From a bacterium (lineage in GTDB: Bacteria > SZUA-79 > Acidulodesulfobacterales > Acidulodesulfobacteraceae): a DNA stretch of 51,579 nucleotides. The DNA lies in NCBI GenBank assembly GCA_021825865.1, contig JAKAFU010000011.1, positions 1-51,579 of the forward strand, written 5' to 3'. The translations under genes and the position numbers were made by a program. Shown here in pieces: positions 8,654 to 16,906 of the stretch. The notes below the pieces were generated by a model that was given only the letters and a program-made list of their open reading frames with translations, ran no database searches and was not told the DNA's origin. Numbering within the stretch: position 1 is the stretch's first letter; the number at the start of each line of letters is the position of its first letter.

Positions 8654-9976
8654 ATGAAAAATATATTAAACGACAGCTTATTCAAAAATGGAATTTATAT
8701 TTTCATCTTTTCCATGTCGGCTAATTTTTTCAATTATCTCTTCCAAATCGCAATGGGTCGTTTATTAACGGTATCTGAATACGGCATATTAAATTCATTA
8801 TTTTCCATTCTTTTGATAATTTCGGTTCCCGCAGGCACCATAACTATAATAGCCGCAAAAAATATATCTCATAACTTGGCAATTTCTAAATTCAATGAAG
8901 TTAAGAAATTTATTAAAAACATATTTCTCAAGGTTCTTCTTTTTGGAATGCTTGTTCTTATCGTTTATTTTATTTTTGTCCCATATTTAATGGATTTCAT
9001 GAAGATAAATGTTTTTTTATATTACGCTATATTAGGCGTTGTATTGTTAATAAGTTTTTTTTTCTCATTGCTAATGGGCATACTTCAGGGAGCAAAAATG
9101 TACGGCATCTACGGGGTGACGGGAGGCCTATCATCCGCCGCCAAATTTGTCATTGCCGTTATTTTAGTATTATTGGGTTTGAATATAGCGGGTGCCCTTC
9201 TTTCAACTTTTATAGCGCAGATTGCCGTTTCATCAATAGCCGTTATATTTATATATAGTTATTTTAAAAAAATCGGCTCAAAACAGGTTCTTGATGAAAA
9301 TAACGACGATGTTTCAAATAATGTTTTAACAATTAAATATTTCTTGCTTGTGCTTTTTTCCTTGTTTTTTTACACTTTTTTTACAAATATCGATTTAATT
9401 ATGGTAAAGCATTTTTTTCCATCAAAAGAAGCCGGCATTTACGCGGTAAGTGCATTACTCGGAAAAATTATATTATATCTGCCGGCTAGTTTTGCAGTTG
9501 TAATGTTTCCGGAAGTGTCGCACGCACATGCTTTAAACAATAAAACAAAAAAGATTTTACTTAAAACTATTTTAATCACAATTTTATTATGTTTTTTTGG
9601 TGAAATTTTTTATATACTATTTCCTAATTTTATAATATCCGTTCTTATGGGAAGTAAATATTTGAAAGCCACGTCGTTATTAAGTCTATATGGGTTAAGT
9701 ATGTTTTCTTTTGCTATTGTCAGTATAATGGTCAATTATTATATGGCGGTGCAAAAATATTTTTTTGTATTTTTAATGTTTCTTTTCGCAATATTAGAAG
9801 TTGTTTTAATAAGTTTGTTTCATCAGACACTGGCTTCTGTTGTGTATTGCGTAATGGTTACCGGTTATATTCTTGCTGTTGCATCTTTAATTAATATCTT
9901 TTATTATGATTTTATTTTATATTATAAAAAAATTATTTATTTTATGTATCATTTAGGAGTTAAAAAACAATGGTAA
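8654..9976 (+). CDS. Lipid-linked oligosaccharide flippase (Wzx-like, MOP superfamily)
   Basis: This inner-membrane protein of 440 residues is predicted to flip a lipid-linked glycan to the outer face. About 12 to 14 hydrophobic segments span its whole length. The N-terminus (SANFFNYLFQIAMGRLLTVS, then EYG) is the characteristic start of the polysaccharide-biosynthesis exporter family. The C-terminus is short and basic (YHLGVKKQW). It overlaps the next glycosyltransferase gene by 7 bases, so the two should be co-translated. A second, different flippase is encoded at 26209-27666, which suggests two separate glycans. Confidence 0.85.
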   Translation: MKNILNDSLFKNGIYIFIFSMSANFFNYLFQIAMGRLLTVSEYGILNSLFSILLIISVPAGTITIIAAKNISHNLAISKFNEVKKFIKNIFLKVLLFGMLVLIVYFIFVPYLMDFMKINVFLYYAILGVVLLISFFFSLLMGILQGAKMYGIYGVTGGLSSAAKFVIAVILVLLGLNIAGALLSTFIAQIAVSSIAVIFIYSYFKKIGSKQVLDENNDDVSNNVLTIKYFLLVLFSLFFYTFFTNIDLIMVKHFFPSKEAGIYAVSALLGKIILYLPASFAVVMFPEVSHAHALNNKTKKILLKTILITILLCFFGEIFYILFPNFIISVLMGSKYLKATSLLSLYGLSMFSFAIVSIMVNYYMAVQKYFFVFLMFLFAILEVVLISLFHQTLASVVYCVMVTGYILAVASLINIFYYDFILYYKKIIYFMYHLGVKKQW

Positions 9977-10998
9977 ATACTATTAAAAATAATTTAAACA
10001 CCAACACTAATAACAATATAACTGAGACATCCGACAATCATTTTGTTTCTATTATTATTCCTGTTGCTAAGATTAACAATTATATTATTGAAGCTATTCC
10101 ATACTATCTTAATATGAGTTATAAAAATTTTGAAATTATAATTTTACCGGATGAAGAAGAAGATTGTACTTTTAAAAAATCAGTAATTATCCCAACAGGT
10201 AAGGTAGGTCCTGCTATAAAAAGAGACATAGGCGCCAAAAATGCTAAAGGGGATATTCTTGCGTTTATTGATGATGATGCCTATCCTCAGAAAAACTGGC
10301 TACAAAACGCATTAAAAATACTCAAAAACGATTCAGTAGCAGCTGTCGGCGGACCAGCTATAACACCTGAAGAAGATAAATTTTTTCAAAAAGTTTCAGG
10401 CTCAGTATTCTTAACTAAAATAAGCGGCATAGACCCAAGGAAATATTATCCTATTGGAAAATCAGCCGATGTAAAAGAATGGCCGTCCGTTAACTTTATA
10501 ATAAAAAAAGAGATTTTTTTACTTATTAACGGTTTTAATTCGGATTTATGGCCTGGAGAAGATACCGAACTCTGTTTTAAAATTACAGAAATAGGAAAAA
10601 GAATTGTTTATGACCCAGATACTATTGTATATCATCATAGAAGAGGCAATTTTACATTGCATCTAAAACAAATAGGAAATTATGGAATTGTAAGAGGATG
10701 GTTAGCTAAAAAACATCCTTTGCACTCTTTTAAATTAAAATATTTCTTATCATCTTTTTTTGTGTTATACTTCGTACTGGCTTTTTTATTGCTGTTTTTA
10801 GATTTTAAACTTTTTATTTATATGTTTTTAGGTTTATTATTTTATATTATTATTTTACTGTATGCTTTTTTTGATATCAACAAAAAGACCAAAAATGTAA
10901 AAATTTCATTATTTGGAACTGTTTATGTATTTCTTACGCATATTTATTATGGCATTGCTTTTTCTTATGGATTTTTATTTGTAAAAAAAATATCTTGA
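9970..10998 (+). CDS. Membrane-associated GT2 glycosyltransferase
   Basis: This is a GT-A fold glycosyltransferase of 342 residues. The catalytic domain starts at about residue 25 (FVSIIIPVAK), with a metal-binding DDD at 101-103 and a GEDTELCF acceptor motif further on. Three hydrophobic segments follow at about 262-338, so the enzyme is held to the membrane by its C-terminus. The N-terminal 24 residues are an Asn/Thr-rich low-complexity tail. The start has AGGAG ten bases upstream and overlaps the flippase stop. Donor and acceptor are unknown. Confidence 0.8.
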   Translation: MVNTIKNNLNTNTNNNITETSDNHFVSIIIPVAKINNYIIEAIPYYLNMSYKNFEIIILPDEEEDCTFKKSVIIPTGKVGPAIKRDIGAKNAKGDILAFIDDDAYPQKNWLQNALKILKNDSVAAVGGPAITPEEDKFFQKVSGSVFLTKISGIDPRKYYPIGKSADVKEWPSVNFIIKKEIFLLINGFNSDLWPGEDTELCFKITEIGKRIVYDPDTIVYHHRRGNFTLHLKQIGNYGIVRGWLAKKHPLHSFKLKYFLSSFFVLYFVLAFLLLFLDFKLFIYMFLGLLFYIIILLYAFFDINKKTKNVKISLFGTVYVFLTHIYYGIAFSYGFLFVKKIS

Positions 10999-11010
10999 GG
11001 TTAAATAATT

Positions 11011-12525
11011 ATGAAAATTTCTATATCATATCCGCCGTTAGAATCTAAAAAGGGCACTCCATTGCTTTCTCAAAACAGGCAGTTTCAATGGTTTAAAGAC
11101 CCTACATATATATATCCTGTGGTGCCTGCTTATGCTGCGACGCTTCTTAAGGAAAACGGATTCGATGTTTTTTGGGATGACGCGATAGCTGAATCGTTAA
11201 CATATGATAAATGGCTCTTGAGACTTAAAAACGAAAAACCGGATATTATTGTGTTTGAAACTAAAACGCCTGTTGTAAAAAGGCACTGGCAAATAATCTC
11301 AGATATAAAAAAGATTTTTGGTCAACCAGTAAATGAAGATAAATTAAAGAATTATTATAATTTTCCTGTAGTTATTCTTATGGGAGATCATGTAACGGCA
11401 ATGCCTGAAGAGTCTTTGATAAACTCAAAAGTAGATTTTATTATTACCGGCGGTGATTATGATTTTTCACTTCTAGGATTATGTAATACATTAAAAAAAA
11501 TGTCCTCTCTTGATGATCTGAAAAATATACCGCCAGGTATATATTATAGAAAAGGCGGAGAGATTATGAATTCGGGGAAATTTGAATTAGATAATGATTT
11601 AAATAAACTTCCTTATATTGATAGAAATCTCACAAATTGGAAACTTTACGCTTACAAGAACGGAAATTTTAAACACACGCCGGGAACATATGTAATGGCT
11701 GGGAGAGACTGCTGGTATGGAAGGTGCAGTTTTTGTTCTTGGACAACTCTTTATCCAGGCAAAAATTTTAGAACGGTAGATGTTTCAAAATATCTTGATG
11801 AAATAGGAATTTTAATTGAAAAGTTTAAGGTTAAAGAGATATTTGATGATACAGGCTGCTTTCCTATAGGAAATTGGTTGAATGAATTCTGCAAAGGTAT
11901 GATAGAAAGAGGTTATAACAAAAAAGTAACAATGGGCTGCAATATGAGAGTTGGTGCGCTATCTCAGCAAGAATGGAGTTTATTGAAGCAGGCAAATTTC
12001 AGAATGATTCTCATAGGTTTAGAATCAATAGTTCCTTCTACACTTAAGAGATTAAATAAGGGAATTAATGTATCAGATATTGAACATACTCTAAAGATGG
12101 CAAAATTTGCCGGATTAGAGCCACAACTTACGACGATGATAGGCTATCCTTGGGAAACTATTGACGATGCTGCTATGACTATCAATTTTGCTAAAAAAAT
12201 GTTTAAAAAAGGACACATTGATACATTACAGGCAACTATTGTTGTCCCATATCCAGGGACGCCTTTATTTGATGAAGCAAGAAATAACGGTTGGCTTTTG
12301 ACGGAAGATTGGAACAGATATGACATGAAAGAATCTGTATGGAGAAGTCCTGTAACAAATGAAGATGTGTTAAAATTTGCCCAAGATTTGTATACATCAG
12401 CTTTGAATCCTTTTTTTATTTTTAAAAAGATAGTTTCTATAAGAAATATTGACGATATAAAATTTATTTTTAAGGCTGGGAAAAAAGTGGCATCGCATTT
12501 TATGGATTTTAAAAAAGAAAAATAA
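11011..12525 (+). CDS. Radical SAM protein with N-terminal B12-binding-like domain
   Basis: The protein is predicted to use a [4Fe-4S] cluster and SAM, probably with cobalamin, for a radical modification. It has 504 residues. Residues 1 to about 190 resemble a B12-binding domain (VVPAYAATLLKENGF; IITGGDY), but the classic DxHxxG cobalamin ligand motif is not visible. The radical SAM domain begins near residue 225. Its cysteines are C234, C239 and C242, a CX4CX2C spacing rather than the usual CX3CX2C. Later come IGLES and TMIGYPWET, typical of this class. It lies 12 bases from the genes on either side in a glycosyltransferase operon, so a sugar or lipid methylation or rearrangement is likely; the substrate is unknown. 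Confidence 0.8.
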   Translation: MKISISYPPLESKKGTPLLSQNRQFQWFKDPTYIYPVVPAYAATLLKENGFDVFWDDAIAESLTYDKWLLRLKNEKPDIIVFETKTPVVKRHWQIISDIKKIFGQPVNEDKLKNYYNFPVVILMGDHVTAMPEESLINSKVDFIITGGDYDFSLLGLCNTLKKMSSLDDLKNIPPGIYYRKGGEIMNSGKFELDNDLNKLPYIDRNLTNWKLYAYKNGNFKHTPGTYVMAGRDCWYGRCSFCSWTTLYPGKNFRTVDVSKYLDEIGILIEKFKVKEIFDDTGCFPIGNWLNEFCKGMIERGYNKKVTMGCNMRVGALSQQEWSLLKQANFRMILIGLESIVPSTLKRLNKGINVSDIEHTLKMAKFAGLEPQLTTMIGYPWETIDDAAMTINFAKKMFKKGHIDTLQATIVVPYPGTPLFDEARNNGWLLTEDWNRYDMKESVWRSPVTNEDVLKFAQDLYTSALNPFFIFKKIVSIRNIDDIKFIFKAGKKVASHFMDFKKEK

Positions 12526-12536
12526 AGGATGTTAAT

Positions 12537-13493
12537 ATGATTTCGGTGCTAGTTTCGGTTATAGTAACAACAAAAAATGAAGAAAGTAATATCGAAAATT
12601 GTCTAAAGTCGCTAATATATCAATCATATAAACATATTGAAATTATAGTTGTGGATAATAATTCAACAGATAGAACTAAGACAATAGCAAAGAAATATAC
12701 TGATTTAGTTTATGATAGAGGACCGGAGAGATCGGCGCAGAGAAATTTTGGAGTTAGTGTTAGCAATGGAGAATATATTTTATATTTAGATGCAGACATG
12801 ATATTGGCTCCGTTTGTTATAGAATCATGCGTCGCCGAATTTAAAAACAGCCCTTTAGTAGTCGGATTATATATACCTGAAATAATACTGGGCAGCGGGT
12901 TATTTTGCAAAACAAGAAGATTTGAAAGATCTTTTTATAACGCTACTCCTATAGATGCGATAAGATTTGTGAAAAAGGATATTTTCATTAAAGTAAACGG
13001 TTTTGATGAAAGTTTTTCAGGACCGGAAGATTGGGATTTTAACAGAAAAATTTCAAGTTTTGGTGAGCTTAAGCTTATAAGCGGTTACAAAATTTTATCT
13101 GAAGAAAAAGAGGTAAATGAATTGAAGAAAAATGGTTTTTTAAAAGAAATTGCAAATTTTTTAATTTCAAACGGAATTAGATCCAACGATTTAAATTATA
13201 AATATAATAATGTAATATTTCATAATGAAATAAAAATAAATTTAGCAAAATATTTTAGTAAAAAATCTTATTACATGAAAGGTTTTGACATTTATATAAA
13301 TAAATGGGGCAAAAATGATATTATAGTTAAGAAACAATTTGGCTTATATTACAGGTATATGGTGGTTTTTACAGAAAATGGCAAGTGGAGAAAATTAGTT
13401 AGGCATCCGCTGTTAACGGTTAGCATGTATTTTCTAAAAGGTGCTGTAGGAGTTGTATATGTTTGGCATAACTTATATAAATTCATTAAATAA
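12537..13493 (+). CDS. GT2 glycosyltransferase
   Basis: This is a GT-A enzyme of 318 residues. VSVIVTTKNEESNIE at 6-20 and VVDNNSTDRT at 38-47 form the nucleotide-sugar site, the DAD metal motif is at 85-87, and GPEDWDF further on matches the ED motif of inverting family 2 enzymes. The C-terminal third is poorly conserved and has one hydrophobic stretch near the end. The start is an ATG 12 bases after the radical SAM stop, with AAAGGATG as a probable ribosome site. A donor cannot be assigned. Confidence 0.8.
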   Translation: MISVLVSVIVTTKNEESNIENCLKSLIYQSYKHIEIIVVDNNSTDRTKTIAKKYTDLVYDRGPERSAQRNFGVSVSNGEYILYLDADMILAPFVIESCVAEFKNSPLVVGLYIPEIILGSGLFCKTRRFERSFYNATPIDAIRFVKKDIFIKVNGFDESFSGPEDWDFNRKISSFGELKLISGYKILSEEKEVNELKKNGFLKEIANFLISNGIRSNDLNYKYNNVIFHNEIKINLAKYFSKKSYYMKGFDIYINKWGKNDIIVKKQFGLYYRYMVVFTENGKWRKLVRHPLLTVSMYFLKGAVGVVYVWHNLYKFIK

Positions 13494-13692
13494 TTTCTAT
13501 GTGAATACGATATTAATATATTATTTTATTAAAAATATTAAAATAAAGAAATTATACCTGTTTGTAATATTGTTGTTATTTTTTTATTTATATTGGTTGA
13601 TATGATATATTTTTCGACAAAAATTTATAAAGTTAATGCAAATTCATAGTTCAAATTCAATTAAATTAAAAAAATATTTTGAAGGTATTATC

Positions 13693-14382
13693 ATGAATAT
13701 TGAGGAATTATATGATAGGAAGTATTATTTAGATAGAGATTATTTGCCTATACATCTTCAAAATGCTATTGAAAATATTTTTATACAAAACAATTTTCAT
13801 AACATTTTAGAAGTAGGCGTCGGAACAGGAAGGCTTATGAATTCCCTTAGAGATAAGGGTTATAATGTCAAGGGAATTGATTCTTCACCTATTGCCGCAG
13901 AGATGACTGGCGCTGCAATTGGAGATGCTACTTCAATACCTTTTGAAAACGAATCGTTTGATTGTGTTTTGGGCATCAGTATTATTGAGCATTTAAATGA
14001 AAAAGATGGTTTAGTATTTATTAAGGAAATTTATAGAGTATTAAAAAAGGGTGGTGGCGTATTTTTAGTCACCCCAAATTATTCTTCTCCTTTAAGAATT
14101 ATACAAGGGAATAATTGGTATGCTTATACCGATAAAACACATTTATTTTATTATACCCCAAAAAGTTTAAGTAATTTACTAAAAATAAATGGCTTTAATA
14201 AAATAAAATTTACATTTAAATTAAAAGCTCTTCCAAATTTCTGGCCTGCTGAATGGCCAATGGGATTAATTTTTAAAAAATTACCAAAGTTTTTTAAGCA
14301 TATTCCATATCGCATTCTCATATCATCTCCATTAGGACTTTATAGGGATACTTTTTGGATTTTTGGGAGGAAGGTATTGTGA
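13693..14382 (+). CDS. Class I SAM-dependent methyltransferase
   Basis: This is a soluble methyltransferase of 229 residues from the chosen start. The SAM-binding motif ILEVGVGTGR spans about 38-47, followed by GIDSSP and the post-motif SIIEHLNEKDG, as in the Methyltransf_11 group that acts on small molecules, quinones and sugars. An ATG at 13636 is also in frame, but it lacks a ribosome site, while GAAGG lies 8 bases before 13693. The stop overlaps the GTG start of the next glycosyltransferase by 4 bases, so the two are translationally coupled. Its place among glycosyltransferases points to sugar O-methylation or C-methylation; this is inference. Confidence 0.8.
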   Translation: MNIEELYDRKYYLDRDYLPIHLQNAIENIFIQNNFHNILEVGVGTGRLMNSLRDKGYNVKGIDSSPIAAEMTGAAIGDATSIPFENESFDCVLGISIIEHLNEKDGLVFIKEIYRVLKKGGGVFLVTPNYSSPLRIIQGNNWYAYTDKTHLFYYTPKSLSNLLKINGFNKIKFTFKLKALPNFWPAEWPMGLIFKKLPKFFKHIPYRILISSPLGLYRDTFWIFGRKVL

Positions 14383-15551
14383 AAATAGGTGTTTTAATTG
14401 ATAGATTAAACATTGGCGGCGTTGAAAAAATAGCAATAGAAGAAGTGAAAAGTCTGATTGATATTGGTGAAGACGCCTATTTATTAGTGCTTTCAAGAAA
14501 AGCTGTTGTTAAAGACGCTTTTGCAGATTTACTGAAAAATATTCCGGTAGTATATTTAGATGATAGATTACCTAAAATATTTAAATTTTCCTTTAAGATA
14601 CCAGGTTTTTATTTTTTTTCTTTTTTTCATTTGACTTACCCTTTTTTATTACCATTTGTTATCAAAAAAAAAGAATATGACATTATAATAAGTCATAATA
14701 TATACACAACATTTTCCGCACTTTCATTATCAAAATTAAATGCTATTCCATATGCGGTTTATATCTGGGACCCGCTTTCTTATAATCTAAAGAAAACATA
14801 CAATAAAGGATTTATCTATAATATAATGTTTTTTGTTCTTTTTTTAGGAAAAAGAATTGATAAAATTTTAGTTAATAACTCAATGTTGGTTTTTGTCTCC
14901 GGCTATATTCATTATTCACAGCTTAAAAGTATCATTAAAGATGACAAAAAAATAAAATTAATACCGCTAGGACATGCTTATTTAAGAGAAATAAAAAATT
15001 TTCGCGGTGATTATATTTTTATTGCAACTGCTTGGAAGGAAGGAAAAGGGCTTGAAAATTTATTAAATATTATTCAACAAATTCCGAATTGCGAACTTAA
15101 GGTAGGGGGTAAATGGATACATAGGGAATATAGAAATAAAATAGAATCAATTATAAAAAATTTAAAAATTTCAAATAAAGTTAAATTATTAGGAGAAATT
15201 AGCGAACAAGAATTAAATGATTCATATATAAATGCCAGGGTTACTGTTATTATGAACGACGAACCAGGTTTTGGCATGCCTGTTTTAGAAGCTGCTTCTA
15301 ACGGATGTACTTTTATTGTAACCGAAACAAGCGGAGTAGCATATTTTTTTGAAAAAAATAAAGATGGATTTTTTTATAAATATGAGGATTATATAACTTT
15401 GAAATCATATTTAATTAAATTATTAAATAATGAACGACTTGCATATGACATGGGAAAAAATGCATGGAAAAAGGTAAAAGAAAATTATACTTGGCAAAAA
15501 CACGCCGAAATTTTAATAAATGAAATAAAAAGCTTGATGATTAGAAAATAG
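14379..15551 (+). CDS. GT4 glycosyltransferase (GT-B fold)
   Basis: This is a retaining GT-B glycosyltransferase of about 390 residues. The N-terminal domain opens KIGVLIDRLNIGGVEKIA, the usual family-4 start. The C-terminal donor domain has FIATAWKEGKGLENLL, then LLGEISEQEL, and NDEPGFGMPVLEAASNG with the conserved E-x7-E-like pattern. The chosen GTG start at 14379 has GGGAGGAAGG directly upstream and forms a GTGA overlap with the previous stop. An upstream TTG at 14355 is in frame but badly placed. The sugar is unknown. Confidence 0.82.
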   Translation: MKIGVLIDRLNIGGVEKIAIEEVKSLIDIGEDAYLLVLSRKAVVKDAFADLLKNIPVVYLDDRLPKIFKFSFKIPGFYFFSFFHLTYPFLLPFVIKKKEYDIIISHNIYTTFSALSLSKLNAIPYAVYIWDPLSYNLKKTYNKGFIYNIMFFVLFLGKRIDKILVNNSMLVFVSGYIHYSQLKSIIKDDKKIKLIPLGHAYLREIKNFRGDYIFIATAWKEGKGLENLLNIIQQIPNCELKVGGKWIHREYRNKIESIIKNLKISNKVKLLGEISEQELNDSYINARVTVIMNDEPGFGMPVLEAASNGCTFIVTETSGVAYFFEKNKDGFFYKYEDYITLKSYLIKLLNNERLAYDMGKNAWKKVKENYTWQKHAEILINEIKSLMIRK

Positions 15552-15679
15552 GATTATGTCATGTGTAATGACATTAATATGTGAGAGTGATTCTTAAGAA
15601 TAAGGGCTCTAATAATACAACAGAACAATATTATTAAAATTTAATTATTTTTTATATATAATTGATATATTGGAGAGAA

Positions 15680-16906
15680 ATGAATCGGGTAATAATTATA
15701 GCAAATAATACTTATGGAAAAATGATGAGTGGCGGGGATAGAATATGGATTGAACTAACAAAAAATTTAGCGGAAAAATTGAACATTGTTTTATTTACAT
15801 CTGAAGAGGGTTTATTATTGCTTAATAAAAGTCAAGAAACGAAAGTTAATATTAGTATTATCAAAACAGACACGGAGTTTAAAGATAATAATTTATATTC
15901 TATTTTAGGATTAATTAAGATGCAAATCAGAAGAACTTATAAAGGTATAAAATATATTTCAGCAAATATGGGTATAATTAAAAATTCTGATTTTATATAT
16001 TCATCATCAGACTTTTATCCTGATTTTTTATCAGCTATTTTTGCAAAAATAATTAATAAAAAAATAAAATGGATAGCTGGATTTTATCTTTTTGCAACTT
16101 TTCCGTTATCCAAAAATACACCATATAAAGGAATTAATAGAGTAAAAGGAATACTTTACTGGTTTATGCAACTGCCTTCATATTTTATTATTAAACGGTT
16201 CGCAGATTATGTGTTTGTAACTAGCGAACCTGACATTAAACGATTTTACTCTAAGAAAAATAATATACTTAAAATTTTAGCAATAAAAGGTGGTATAGAT
16301 ATATCAGAATCCGAAAAATATTTAAAATCTAATGACAGTGTCATTCCATTAGATAGAAGAGAATATGACGCCTGTTTCGTTGGAAGATTCCATGTTCAAA
16401 AAGGATGCCTCGAACTCATAGATATATGGAGTAATGTAAATAAAAAAAAAAAATTAAAACTTGTATTGATAGGCGACGGAGAATTGAAACATGAGATAGA
16501 AAATAAAGTAGCCAAACTTTCTATGCAGAGCCAGATTGAGATATTAGGCTTTTTAGACGGAAAAGATAAATACGAAATATTTAAACAGTCAAAGTTAATG
16601 GTTCATCCTGCAATTTACGATAGCGGAGGTATGGCTATGGCTGAAGGTATGGCCTTTGGGTTACCAGGAATAAGCTTTGATTTAGAAGCTTTAAAATCAT
16701 ATTATCCAAAAGGTGTCATTAAAATACCGTGTTTTGATATTGAAGCTTTTGCAAATGCGATTATTAGTTTATTAGAAAATGAAAAATTTTACAAAGAACT
16801 TTCAAAAGAAGCTTATGAATATGCTAAAACCTGGGACTGGAGTGAAAGAGCAAATTATATCTATAAACAAGTTTTCGAAAAATATGATTTTCAAGAAACT
16901 TATTAA
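15680..16906 (+). CDS. GT4 glycosyltransferase (GT-B fold)
   Basis: This is a second family-4 type enzyme, 408 residues long. It has the GGDRIW-type N-terminal loop and a C-terminal domain with CFVGRFHVQKGCLELIDIW, then LGFLDGKDKYEIF, and a donor site with AIYDSGGMAMAEGMAFGLPG. The ATG at 15680 follows GGAGAG at the right distance, so it is preferred over the in-frame TTG at 15662. A 128-base gap separates it from the preceding gene and may hold a promoter. Its 3' end overlaps the start of the GT-C-like gene by 23 bases. Confidence 0.8.
   Translation: MNRVIIIANNTYGKMMSGGDRIWIELTKNLAEKLNIVLFTSEEGLLLLNKSQETKVNISIIKTDTEFKDNNLYSILGLIKMQIRRTYKGIKYISANMGIIKNSDFIYSSSDFYPDFLSAIFAKIINKKIKWIAGFYLFATFPLSKNTPYKGINRVKGILYWFMQLPSYFIIKRFADYVFVTSEPDIKRFYSKKNNILKILAIKGGIDISESEKYLKSNDSVIPLDRREYDACFVGRFHVQKGCLELIDIWSNVNKKKKLKLVLIGDGELKHEIENKVAKLSMQSQIEILGFLDGKDKYEIFKQSKLMVHPAIYDSGGMAMAEGMAFGLPGISFDLEALKSYYPKGVIKIPCFDIEAFANAIISLLENEKFYKELSKEAYEYAKTWDWSERANYIYKQVFEKYDFQETY

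Noticed and set aside
16779-16883. Earlier start for the GT-C-like gene
   Set aside because: This start would lie over 120 bases inside the preceding glycosyltransferase and adds a non-membrane tail unlike the family; the ATG at 16884 fits better.
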